Of a DNA stretch of 64,000 bases, positions 34,880 to 42,941 are shown in pieces. The DNA is taken from positions 2,170,001-2,234,000 of the forward strand of contig NZ_WWGH01000001.1 in NCBI RefSeq assembly GCF_009865135.1, in the 5' to 3' direction. The DNA comes from Streptomyces sp. SID8374 (GTDB lineage: Bacteria; Actinomycetota; Actinomycetes; Streptomycetales; Streptomycetaceae). The notes under the pieces were generated by a model. The model was not told where the DNA came from. It did not search any database and was given only the letters and a program-made list of their open reading frames with translations. The position numbers were made by a program, and so were the translations under genes. The number at the start of each line of letters is the position of its first letter. Within the stretch, counting starts at the first letter, position 1.

Positions 34880-34899
34880 GGTGCCAACGTAGCGAACGG

Positions 34900-37086
34900 C
34901 TAGGCGGGGCGCTCGCCCGGGGGTGCCGTACGGGCCTTCGCGGGGCGCAGGACCTCCATCAGAGCGTGCAGCCGGGGCGAGGCGGCGATCTCCTCCAGGG
35001 TGACGGGGTGGCCCTCCGGATCGGCGATGGGCAGCCGCCAGTTGGGGTACTGGTCCCAGGTGCCGGGGAGGTTCTGCGGGCGGCGGTCGCCCACGGTGTC
35101 GGGGAGCCAGACGCCGGTCATCCGGGCGGGGGTGGCGAGCAGGAAGCGGTGGACCGCGCGGACGGCCGCCTCCTCGTTGCCGTCGCCCTCGGGGAGCATC
35201 CGCAGCCGGGCGAGGAGGGCCAGCCACTCCGCCGTACCGGTGACGTCCTCGGTCAGCTCCTCCTCCAGGGGGCGGGTGAGCAGGCCGAGGCGGTGGCGGA
35301 GCGTCACATGGTCGCCGGTCAGCCGGGCGGCGGTGGAGGGCAGATCGTGGGTGGTGGCGGTGGCCAGGCAGTCGCGGCGCCACTTCTCGGGGGCCAGCGG
35401 GCGGCCGTCGCCGTCCCAGTCGCGCTCGAACCAGAGCACGGAGGTGCCGAGCACCCCGCGCCTGGCGAGCGCCTCGCGGACGCCGGGCTCCACGGTGCCG
35501 AGGTCCTCGCCGACGACGACGGCACCGGCGCGGTGGGCCTCCAGGACGAGGACGGCGAGCATCGCCTCGGCGTCGTACGAGACATAGGTGCCGTCGGTGG
35601 GCGGGCGGCCCTCCGGCACCCACCAGAGCCGGAACAGGCCCATGACGTGGTCGATGCGCAGGGCGCCCGCGTGGGCCAGCAGGCCGCGCAGCAGGCCCCG
35701 GAAGGCGGCGTAACCGGTGGCGGCGAGGGCGTCGGGGCGCCAGGGCGGCAGCCCCCAGTCCTGGCCGCGCGCGTTGAAGGCGTCCGGGGGCGCGCCGACG
35801 GACATGCCGTGGGCGAAGGCGTCCCGCTGGGCCCAGGTGTCGGCGCCCGCCGGGTGCACGCCGACGGCCAGGTCGTGGACGATCCCGACCTCCATCCCGG
35901 CGTCCTCGGCGGCCCGCTGGGCGTCGGCGAGCTGGGTGGCGGTCAGCCAGGCGAGGCGGCAGTGCAGGTCGACCCGGTCCAGCAGCTCGGAGCGGGCGCG
36001 GGCGGTCCCCGGGGAGCGCGGGTCGCGCAGGGGCTCGGGCCAGCTGTGCCAGTCGGGCCCGTGCACCTCGGCGAGGGCGCACCACAGCGCGTGGTCCTCC
36101 AGCGCCTGGCCCTGCTCGGCGAGGAAGTCGCAGTAGGCGGCGCGGCGGCCGGGGGTGAGGGGCACCTCGGCGATCAGCTCCAGGGCCTGCCGCTTCAGCT
36201 CCCAGACGGCGTCCCGGTCGATCAGTGCGCCCTTGTTGAGGACGGCCTCGCTGAGCGCGGCGGCGTCCTGGTGGAGGTCCTCCAGGGTGGCCCGGTCGCG
36301 GACGTGGCCGTACTCCGGGATCGACTCGACGTGCAGGTGCACGGGGTCGGGGAAGCGGCGCGAGGAGGGGCGGTACGGGGAGGGGTCGGTGGGCTTCCCG
36401 GGAACGGCCGCGTGCAACGGGTTGACCTGGACGAACCCGGAGCCGAGGGTGCGCCCGGCCCAGGCGGCGAGGTCGGCCAGGTCGCCGAGGTCGCCCATGC
36501 CCCAGGAGCGGGCGGAGAGCAGGGAGTAGAGCTGGACCAGGAAGCCGTGGGTGCGCCCGGGCGGCTGCGGGACCCGGGCCGGGGCGGCGACCAGGGTGGC
36601 GGTGGCCTCGTGGTGGTCGGGCGTACGGACGTGGACGCGGTGGACGCCGTACGGGGGCGGGGTCCAGCCGGGCGGGGGCCCGGCCGTCTCCGGGGCGGCC
36701 TCCGCGCCCTCCGGGACCTTCCAGGACGAGGCGGCTTCCGGCACCTTCCTGGAGGTGGCGGTCTCCGGGACCTTCCAGGAGGTGGCGGGCGCGGGCGGCC
36801 CGCCCGCCGGCTCCGGCTCGACCGTGACGGTCGAGCCGGGCGGCAGCGCGGTCAGCGCGGGCGGCAGCGGCTCACCTGCCCAGACCACCACGGTGGGCGG
36901 CAGCAGGCGCGAGCGGGACTCCGCGGCGACGAGTGACCTCCGTACATCCTCCGGAGTGCCGGCGTCCACGCCCAGCGCGGCGAGCACGGCGATGACCGTG
37001 TCGTCGGGGACGGACACCGTGACATCCGGGGACGGGGAGTAGGAGGTGGCGACACCGTGCAGTGCGGCGAGCCGGGACAAGCCCAT
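34900..37086 (-). CDS. malQ: 4-alpha-glucanotransferase (amylomaltase)
   Basis: MalQ moves maltosyl units between alpha-1,4-glucans in maltodextrin/glycogen metabolism. The 728-residue GH77 enzyme shows GSGFVQVNPLHA and SPYRPSSRR, the nucleophile region GALRIDHVMGLFRLWWVPEG, the acid/base region VVGEDLGTVEPGVR, and ATTHDLPSTAA with the third carboxylate. About 150 residues precede the barrel, as in long actinobacterial forms; they contain three 9-residue repeats (SWKVPETAT type, DNA 36713-36793). ATG 37086 follows directly on the stop of an upstream repeat ORF (TGA-ATG) with AGGAGT upstream, so the two are probably translated together. Confidence 0.93.
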   Translation of the reverse strand: MGLSRLAALHGVATSYSPSPDVTVSVPDDTVIAVLAALGVDAGTPEDVRRSLVAAESRSRLLPPTVVVWAGEPLPPALTALPPGSTVTVEPEPAGGPPAPATSWKVPETATSRKVPEAASSWKVPEGAEAAPETAGPPPGWTPPPYGVHRVHVRTPDHHEATATLVAAPARVPQPPGRTHGFLVQLYSLLSARSWGMGDLGDLADLAAWAGRTLGSGFVQVNPLHAAVPGKPTDPSPYRPSSRRFPDPVHLHVESIPEYGHVRDRATLEDLHQDAAALSEAVLNKGALIDRDAVWELKRQALELIAEVPLTPGRRAAYCDFLAEQGQALEDHALWCALAEVHGPDWHSWPEPLRDPRSPGTARARSELLDRVDLHCRLAWLTATQLADAQRAAEDAGMEVGIVHDLAVGVHPAGADTWAQRDAFAHGMSVGAPPDAFNARGQDWGLPPWRPDALAATGYAAFRGLLRGLLAHAGALRIDHVMGLFRLWWVPEGRPPTDGTYVSYDAEAMLAVLVLEAHRAGAVVVGEDLGTVEPGVREALARRGVLGTSVLWFERDWDGDGRPLAPEKWRRDCLATATTHDLPSTAARLTGDHVTLRHRLGLLTRPLEEELTEDVTGTAEWLALLARLRMLPEGDGNEEAAVRAVHRFLLATPARMTGVWLPDTVGDRRPQNLPGTWDQYPNWRLPIADPEGHPVTLEEIAASPRLHALMEVLRPAKARTAPPGERPA
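36713..36793. repeat. Three 27-bp repeats within malQ
   Basis: Three in-frame 27-bp units encode a 9-residue repeat (consensus S-W-K-V-P-E plus three small residues) in the linker between the malQ N-terminal domain and the barrel. Such repeats are prone to copy-number change. Confidence 0.7.
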
Positions 37087-37398
37087 TCAGACTCCTGGGA
37101 ACTCCATGCCCCCTGCGGTGCCGGGTGCGGTCGGCTCGCTGGTCAGAGGGGCGACGGCGGCGAGCGGAGGCTCGCTCGTGAGCGGGGTGGCATCGGCGAG
37201 CGGGGGCTCGCTGGTCAGCGGTGCGACATCGGCGAACGAGGATTCGCCGAGCTGGAGGGGGATATCGGCGAGCGGCGGCCCGCTGATCAGGAAGGCGACA
37301 TCGGCGAGGGGAAGGCCGCTGGTGAGAGGTGCGGGATCGGCCTGGGCGGGTACCTGTTTGGAGAGGGCGGAGAGCAGAAGCTGCGCGGATGCGGGCAT
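37087..37398 (-). CDS. 12-residue-repeat protein upstream of malQ
   Basis: A 103-residue ORF that I do not recognise. ATG 37398 has an excellent ribosome site, AGGAGG, 6 nt upstream. After MPASAQLLLSALSKQ come about six 12-residue repeats of the type APLTSEPPLADA, rich in Pro, Leu, Ala, Ser. The underlying DNA is a 36-bp tandem repeat (37130-37345). The stop abuts the malQ ATG. It may be a translated leader coupled to malQ, or a small structural repeat protein; the good start signal and abutting stop are the evidence that it is real. It could also be repeat DNA that merely stays open. Confidence 0.55.
   Translation of the reverse strand: MPASAQLLLSALSKQVPAQADPAPLTSGLPLADVAFLISGPPLADIPLQLGESSFADVAPLTSEPPLADATPLTSEPPLAAVAPLTSEPTAPGTAGGMEFPGV
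37130..37345. repeat. 36-bp tandem repeat, about six copies
   Basis: Landmarks gctcgct or its variants recur at 37134, 37170, 37206, 37242, 37278 and 37314, exactly 36 bp apart. Unit sequence is unrelated to the 36-bp array at 6 kb. It is open in several frames on both strands; the minus frame with a strong ribosome site is annotated as coding. Confidence 0.85.
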
Positions 37399-37725
37399 GG
37401 TGGCCTCCTGGCCGTGGAGAACAGGACCTTGAGGACCTACCCAGACCTCGCATGCGCAGACCTGGACGTGACCTACCCGTCACCTGGGACGGCGTGACGG
37501 CGTACACCTCGGTACAACGAGCCCAACGTGCTGTGGGTCACATTCCGTTCCCCCGTACGGCAGGTATGGACCGTTTTCAGCCATTCCCGTCCGTCACTCC
37601 CGCCCCACCAGGCGCGAAGGTGTCACTATTCCCGGCAAATCCGGCAGAACAGCCACGCGCATTGACACCCTCGCGCCCGGGTGGTGGGCTCGGACCCCAC
37701 TCAGGCCTTTTCGAGGGAGCGCGAC
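37399..37725. other. 327-bp divergent region between the malQ unit and the GH84 gene
   Basis: No gene is supported here. It must hold the promoters for both directions; I could not identify clear -10/-35 pairs or a known sugar-regulator operator. Confidence 0.5.
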
Positions 37726-40710
37726 GTGCGGTTCGGGCGCAGGAAGCAGGCCACGGCCGTTGCCGTCGCCGTGATCGGCGGGCTGCTGAGCCCCTTCGCA
37801 CCGGCTGCGACCGCCGCCCCTCTCGACCCGGGCAACCCCCCCGCCACCGCGCCCGACCGCGCCGACAGCGCGCAGCCGCCCGCCGTCTGGCCCCGGCCGC
37901 AGAGCATCAAGGCCACCGGACCCGCCCTGCCGCTCGGTACCGAGGCCACCGTCGTCGCCGAGCCGGGCGCCGATCCGTACGCCGTGGAGGAGCTCCGCTC
38001 CCTGCTGCGGGCGGCCGGTGTCACGACCCTGCACGAGACCCTGCCCGGCCGCGGGCCCCTGGTCCGGATCGGCGGCCCGGGCGCCGGGGAAGCCCTGCGG
38101 GCGCTGCGCGCACCCGACCGCGCCGACCTGCCCGCCGGCGGCTACCGGATCGCCTCCGGCCAGGTCGCCGGGCGCGCCACCGTCGCCCTGGACGGGCTCG
38201 GCGAGGACGGCCTGTTCCATGCGGTCCAGACGCTGCGGCAGCTGGTGAGCGGCGGCGCCGTGGCCGGTGTCGTGGTGCGGGACTGGCCGGGCACGGCCGT
38301 ACGCGGCATGGCCGAGGGGTTCTACGGACAGCCCTGGACCCAGGAGGAGCGGCTCGCACAGCTCGCCTTCATGGGCCGCACCAAGCAGAACCGGTACCTC
38401 TACGCGGCGGGCGACGACCCCTACCGGCTGGCCCGCTGGCGTGAGCCGTACCCGGCCCAGAAGCGGACCGAGTTCCGGGCGCTGGCGCAGAAGGCCGAGG
38501 CCGAGCATGTGACGCTCGGCTGGGCCGTCTCGCCTGGGCAGGCCATGTGCATGGCCTCCGACCAGGATGTCCGGGCGCTGACGAAGAAGATCGACGCGAT
38601 GTGGGCGCTGGGCGTGCGGGTCTTCCAGCTCCAGTTCCAGGACGTCAGCTACAGCGAGTGGCACTGCGACCTGGACGCCGAGACGTTCGGCAGCGGCCCC
38701 AAGGCGGCGGCCCGCGCGCAGGCCGAGGTGGCGGGTGCGGTCGCCCGGCACCTGGAGGAGCGCCACCCGGACGCGGCGCCGCTCTCGGTGCTGCCGACGG
38801 AGTTCTACCAGGACGGGGCGACCGACTACCGCACGGCGCTCGCGGCCGAGCTGGACGACCGGGTGCAGGTGGCCTGGACGGGTGTCGGGGTCGTACCGAA
38901 GAAGATCACCGGCGGTGAGCTGGCCGGGGCGCGCGCCGCGTTCCGCCACCCGCTGGTGACGATGGACAACTACCCGGTCAACGACTACGCCCAGGACCGG
39001 ATCTTCCTGGGGCCGTACACCGGCCGGGACCCGGCGGTGGCGAGCGGTTCGGCGGCGCTGCTGGCCAACGCGATGGAGCAGGCGTCCGCCTCGCGCATCC
39101 CGCTGTTCACCGCCGCCGACTTCGCGTGGAACCCCAAGGGATACCGCGCGGACGAGTCCTGGCAGGCGGCCGTGGACGACCTGGCGGGCGGCGACGCGGG
39201 GGCCCGGGAGGCGCTGCGGGCGCTGGCGGGCAACAGCGCGGACTCGGTGCTCGGCTCGGAGGAGTCCGCCTATCTGCAACCCCTGTTCGCCGCGTTCTGG
39301 CAGTCCCGGGCGGCCGCCGCCCCGGTACGCGAGCGGGCGGCGCGCGAGCTGCGGGCGGCCTTCACCGTGATGCGGCAGGCCCCCGACCGGCTCGCCACCC
39401 CCGCCGAAGGGCGCCTGGCCGACGAGGTGCGCCCCTGGACCGAGCAGCTGGCCCGCTACGGCCGCGCCGGTGAGATCGCCGTGGACCTGCTCCAGGCCCA
39501 GGCGGCGGGCGACGGGGCGGCCGCCTGGCGGGCCCAGCTGGCGCTGGAGCCGCTGCGCCAGGAGATCGCGGCGGGCCGGGCCACTGTGGGCAAGGGGGTG
39601 CTGGACCCCTTCCTGGACCGGGCCGAGAAGACCGCCGACGGGTGGAACGGGGTCGACCGGTCCAGCGGCCGGGTCAGCAAGGACACCCACAGCTACACGG
39701 TCCAGCTGGGCCGGGCCCGCCCGGTGGAGGCCGTGACGGCGCTCGCCGAGCCCGGGCCCGATCTGGCCGGTGCGGTCGTGGAGGCCCACGTTCCGGGCGA
39801 GGGCTGGCGGGCGCTGGGGCAGCTGTCCCCGACCGGCTGGACCCAGACCGCCGCGAAGGGGCTGCACGCCGACGCCGTACGGGTCACGGTGCCCGAGGCG
39901 GCCCGGACCACGCCCCCGTCGTACCTGAGCCCCAGCCTGCCGCCGGCCCCCGCGATCCCGGCGGGCGCCCCGAGGCTGCGCGCCCTGGTGCCGTGGTTCG
40001 GGGACGAGCCCGCCGCCACACTCGACCTGGCGCACGGCGAGACGGACGCGGAGATCGGCGGGGAGCCGCAGCGGGTCGCGGCGCGGCTGGCCGGGCGGCG
40101 TCCGGCCGAAGTGAAGGGCGCGCTGACCGCGAAGGCCCCCAAGGGCATCGAGGTGCGGGTCCCGAAGCAGACGACCGTGCCGCGCGGGTCCCGTACCGAA
40201 GTGCCGGTGGACATCACCGTTCCGGCGGACACCCCGGCGGGTGAGTACGAGGTGCCGCTGACCTTCGGCGGCCAGGAGTCCACGCTGACCGTGCGGGCCT
40301 TCCCGCGCACGGGCGGCCCGGATCTGGCACGTACGGCCAAGGCCTCCTCCTCCGGCGACGAGACCCCGGACTTCCCCGCATCCGCCGCCTCGGACGGCGA
40401 CCCGGAGACCCGGTGGTCCTCACCGGTGGAGGACGGCGCGTGGTGGCAGGCCGAGCTCCCGCAGCCGGTGCGGCTGGGGCAGGTGGTGCTGTCCTGGCAG
40501 GACGCGTACGCCGCCGGCTACCGCATACAGGTCTCCGCCGACGGCCGTAACTGGCGCACCGCCGCGACCGTCCGGGAGGGCCGGGGCGGGCGCGAGTCGG
40601 TGCGGATGGACGCGAAGGACACCCGGTTCATCCGGGTGCAGGGCGACGCGCGGGCGACGCAGTACGGCTACTCGCTGTGGTCGGTGGAGGCGTACGCGGT
40701 CGCGGAGTGA
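37726..40710 (+). CDS. Secreted GH84 beta-N-acetylglucosaminidase with C-terminal CBM32-like domain
   Basis: A 994-residue exported hydrolase of the GH84 (hyaluronidase/O-GlcNAcase-like) type. A signal peptide (RRKQATAVAVAVIGGLLSPF, cut near TAAP) leads into a GH20b-like domain (PQSIKATGPALPLG to GLFHAVQTLRQL), then the barrel (RGMAEGFYGQPWT, NRYLYAAGDDPYR, VFQLQFQDVSYSEWHC with Asp306, MDNYPVNDY, FAWNPKGY). After helical and NPCBM/NEW2-like regions, the last ~130 residues form an F5/8-type (CBM32) domain ending QYGYSLWSVEAYAV. GTG 37726 follows GAGGGAG. Characterised GH84 enzymes carry adjacent Asp-Asp here; this protein has Gln305-Asp306. It probably trims GlcNAc from glycans. Confidence 0.87.
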   Translation: MRFGRRKQATAVAVAVIGGLLSPFAPAATAAPLDPGNPPATAPDRADSAQPPAVWPRPQSIKATGPALPLGTEATVVAEPGADPYAVEELRSLLRAAGVTTLHETLPGRGPLVRIGGPGAGEALRALRAPDRADLPAGGYRIASGQVAGRATVALDGLGEDGLFHAVQTLRQLVSGGAVAGVVVRDWPGTAVRGMAEGFYGQPWTQEERLAQLAFMGRTKQNRYLYAAGDDPYRLARWREPYPAQKRTEFRALAQKAEAEHVTLGWAVSPGQAMCMASDQDVRALTKKIDAMWALGVRVFQLQFQDVSYSEWHCDLDAETFGSGPKAAARAQAEVAGAVARHLEERHPDAAPLSVLPTEFYQDGATDYRTALAAELDDRVQVAWTGVGVVPKKITGGELAGARAAFRHPLVTMDNYPVNDYAQDRIFLGPYTGRDPAVASGSAALLANAMEQASASRIPLFTAADFAWNPKGYRADESWQAAVDDLAGGDAGAREALRALAGNSADSVLGSEESAYLQPLFAAFWQSRAAAAPVRERAARELRAAFTVMRQAPDRLATPAEGRLADEVRPWTEQLARYGRAGEIAVDLLQAQAAGDGAAAWRAQLALEPLRQEIAAGRATVGKGVLDPFLDRAEKTADGWNGVDRSSGRVSKDTHSYTVQLGRARPVEAVTALAEPGPDLAGAVVEAHVPGEGWRALGQLSPTGWTQTAAKGLHADAVRVTVPEAARTTPPSYLSPSLPPAPAIPAGAPRLRALVPWFGDEPAATLDLAHGETDAEIGGEPQRVAARLAGRRPAEVKGALTAKAPKGIEVRVPKQTTVPRGSRTEVPVDITVPADTPAGEYEVPLTFGGQESTLTVRAFPRTGGPDLARTAKASSSGDETPDFPASAASDGDPETRWSSPVEDGAWWQAELPQPVRLGQVVLSWQDAYAAGYRIQVSADGRNWRTAATVREGRGGRESVRMDAKDTRFIRVQGDARATQYGYSLWSVEAYAVAE

Positions 40711-40826
40711 CCTCCGGCGTACGCGGTCGCGCCCCGGCGCACACGGTCGCGGAGTGACCCGTACCACGGCTGAGGGCGAGTGACCCGTACCGCAGGCCCG
40801 CCCCGGGGACGGCAAAGGGCCCGGTC

Positions 40827-41363
40827 TCAGGCGGAGACGCCGTCGATCCGGGCCATCACGTCGTCCGCGCCGAACGGTTGCAAGTACGGCAGCCAGCGCG
40901 GGTCGCGGTGTCCGGTCCCGATGATCCGCCAGGCCAGGCCGGTCGGCGGGGCGGGCTGGTGGCGCAGCCGCCAGCCGAGCTCGGGCAGGTGGCGGTCGGC
41001 CTTGACGTGGTTGCAGCGGCGGCAGGCCGCCACCACGTTGTCCCACGCGTGCTGTCCACCGCGGCTGCGCGGGATCACGTGGTCGACGCTGGTCGCGGCG
41101 GCCCCGCAGTACATGCAGCGCCCCCCGTCCCGGGCGAACAGCGCCCGGCGCGTCAGGGGAACGGGCCCCCGGTAGGGGACCCGGACGAAACGCTTGAGCC
41201 GGACCACGCTGGGCGCGGGCACGGCACGGGTGGCACTGTGCAGGAAGGCGCCGGTCTCCTCGAGGCAGATGGCCTTGTTCTCGAGGACGAGGACGAGCGC
41301 GCGGCGGAGCGGTACGACGCCGAGCGGCTCGTACGACGCGTTGAGAACCAGGACGTGCGGCAC
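40827..41363 (-). CDS. HNH endonuclease family protein
   Basis: A 178-residue HNH protein. Two Cys pairs (CMYCG and CRRCN) frame the HNH site SVDHVIPRSRGGQHAWDNVV; before this the N-terminus VPHVLVLNASYEPLGVVPLRRA is the highly conserved start of this actinobacterial subfamily. GTG 41363 has AAGGAGG 8 nt upstream. The role is unproven; related proteins act as nicking or DNA-repair nucleases, and it is widespread rather than phage-specific. Divergent from the mscS-like gene. Confidence 0.9.
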   Translation of the reverse strand: MPHVLVLNASYEPLGVVPLRRALVLVLENKAICLEETGAFLHSATRAVPAPSVVRLKRFVRVPYRGPVPLTRRALFARDGGRCMYCGAAATSVDHVIPRSRGGQHAWDNVVAACRRCNHVKADRHLPELGWRLRHQPAPPTGLAWRIIGTGHRDPRWLPYLQPFGADDVMARIDGVSA

Positions 41364-41678
41364 GGTGGATGCCTCCTTGTACGCCGGCGGCGCGTGGCTC
41401 GCGCCGGGACGATCCGATCTCAGTCTCTCCTCATGCCTGGTCGAAGCGCCACCACGTAGGGGTAACGGGCCGGGAGGATTTTTCTCACCCTCCGCCACGG
41501 CGGGCGCCGGCCCGGCTCCGGAGCGGGGCCTCACCAGGGCGGCCGTGCGCACTGTGCGATCGGCCACAGCACACGTATCCCCGGTGAGACCTGTCTCTCC
41601 CCCGAGGACGGCAACGATCCACTCCCCCGGCTTCGTTAGTCTTATCGGTCAACCGTCGTCCCTCTGGAGGTCCCCGCC
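41364..41678. other. 315-bp divergent intergenic region
   Basis: It separates the HNH gene and the mscS-like gene and must contain both promoters. No ORF with codon support and no clear operator was found. Confidence 0.5.
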
Positions 41679-42746
41679 GTGCACCTGTCCGTCCTCTTGG
41701 CCGCAGCCCCGTCGCCCGAACCGGGCGGCTCGCTGGAGGAAGCCGCCGAGCAGGCCGGGAACGCCGCGGGGTGGGTCGAGGAGAACTGGTCCACCTGGCT
41801 GAGCACCGGTCTGCGGATTCTGCTGATCGTGGCCGTCGCGGTCACGCTGCGCTATCTGATCCGGCGCGCCCTGACCAACTTGATCGACCGGATGAACCGC
41901 AGCGCCCAGGCGGTGGAGGGCACGGCCCTGGGCGGTCTCCTGGTGAACGCGGAGCGCAGACGCCAGCGCTCGGAGGCGATCGGCTCGGTCCTGCGGTCGG
42001 TGGCCTCCTTCATGATCCTGGGAACGGCCGCGCTGATGGTGCTGGGCGCCTTCAAGATCAACCTGGCGCCACTCCTCGCCTCCGCCGGTGTCGCCGGTGT
42101 GGCGCTCGGTTTCGGCGCCCGCAACCTGGTCACGGACTTCCTCTCCGGCGTCTTCATGATCCTGGAGGACCAGTACGGGGTCGGGGACACGATCGACGCG
42201 GGGGTGGCCTCCGGTGAGGTCATCGAGGTGGGCCTGCGGGTCACCAAGCTGCGCGGCGACAACGGCGAGATCTGGTACGTCCGCAACGGCGAGGTGAAGC
42301 GGATCGGCAACCTCAGCCAGGGCTGGTCCACCGCCGGGGTCGACGTCACGGTCCGCCCGACGGAGAGCCTGGAGCACGTCCGCGAGGCGATCTCCACCGC
42401 CGCCGAGGCCATGGCGAAGGACGAGCCCTGGTCGGAGCGGCTGTGGGGCCCGGTGGAGGTGCTCGGCCTGGACGCGGTCCTGCTGGACTCCATGACGGTG
42501 CGGGTCACCGCGAAGACGATGCCGGGCAAGTCGGTGGGCGTGGAGCGCGAGCTGCGCTGGCGCATCAAGCAGGCGCTGGACGACGCGGGCATCCGGATGA
42601 TCGGCGCGGTGCCGCTCCAGACGGAGGCCGAGTCCACGGCGGACCCGACGGCGGCGATGGCGCCCCCGTCGGCGTACGCGTCGGCCACCTCCCCGCAGTC
42701 GCTGGCGGCGACGCCGATACCGCCGCAGACCAACCTGAACAAGTAG
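41679..42746 (+). CDS. Mechanosensitive ion channel, MscS family
   Basis: A 355-residue MscS-type channel, opening under membrane tension to release solutes after osmotic downshock. Three hydrophobic helices are seen: WLSTGLRILLIVAVAVTLRY, SVASFMILGTAALMVLGAF and the pore-lining TM3 APLLASAGVAGVALGFGARN, followed by the beta-domain FMILEDQYGVGDTIDAG and VTKLRGDNGEIWYVRNGEV. The C-terminal tail is Pro/Ala/Thr-rich. GTG 41679 has GGAGG 8 nt upstream. It stands alone with its own terminator. Confidence 0.93.
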   Translation: MHLSVLLAAAPSPEPGGSLEEAAEQAGNAAGWVEENWSTWLSTGLRILLIVAVAVTLRYLIRRALTNLIDRMNRSAQAVEGTALGGLLVNAERRRQRSEAIGSVLRSVASFMILGTAALMVLGAFKINLAPLLASAGVAGVALGFGARNLVTDFLSGVFMILEDQYGVGDTIDAGVASGEVIEVGLRVTKLRGDNGEIWYVRNGEVKRIGNLSQGWSTAGVDVTVRPTESLEHVREAISTAAEAMAKDEPWSERLWGPVEVLGLDAVLLDSMTVRVTAKTMPGKSVGVERELRWRIKQALDDAGIRMIGAVPLQTEAESTADPTAAMAPPSAYASATSPQSLAATPIPPQTNLNK

Positions 42747-42757
42747 GCCCGTGCCGC

Positions 42758-42804
42758 GACGCCCCCGACCGCCCCTGGATCCCAGGAAGGCGGCCGGGGG
42801 CGTC
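42758..42804 (+). terminator. Terminator of the mscS-like gene
   Basis: A 16-bp stem (42758-42773 with 42789-42804, one mismatch) with a 15-nt loop lies just after the stop at 42746. Confidence 0.8.
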
Positions 42805-42857
42805 CGCGTGTCCCGCCGTCCGAGGTAACGCTTTCATTGCCGGACGGGCGTCCCCCA

Positions 42858-42912
42858 TTGACGCCCCGGTGACCTGCGTCTTACCGTCCTCCCAGAATAG
42901 GAAACTTTCCTA
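42858..42912 (+). promoter_or_regulatory. csnR promoter and operator
   Basis: A -35 TTGACG (42858-42863) and a -10 TACCGT (42882-42887), 18 bp apart, are followed by a perfect palindrome TAGGAAA-C-TTTCCTA (42898-42912) at about +5 to +20. This fits a ROK repressor site that blocks transcription from its own operon. I see no second copy before csnE, so the whole operon probably depends on this promoter. From memory, chitosanase-operon CsnR sites in Streptomyces look like this; the match was not computed. Confidence 0.75.
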
Positions 42913-42941
42913 ACAGAGTCGCCGAGGGCGGGGCATCCACG

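Noticed and set aside
34966..36936. Long plus-strand frame opposite malQ
   Set aside because: GH77 catalytic motifs are on the minus strand; this frame is a shadow.
37399..37725. DasR (dre) or MalR-type operator before the GH84/malQ genes
   Set aside because: I looked for a palindromic sugar-regulator site but found no match good enough to report.
37594..40035. Long minus-strand frame opposite the GH84 gene
   Set aside because: Signal peptide, glycosidase and CBM patterns are all on the plus strand.
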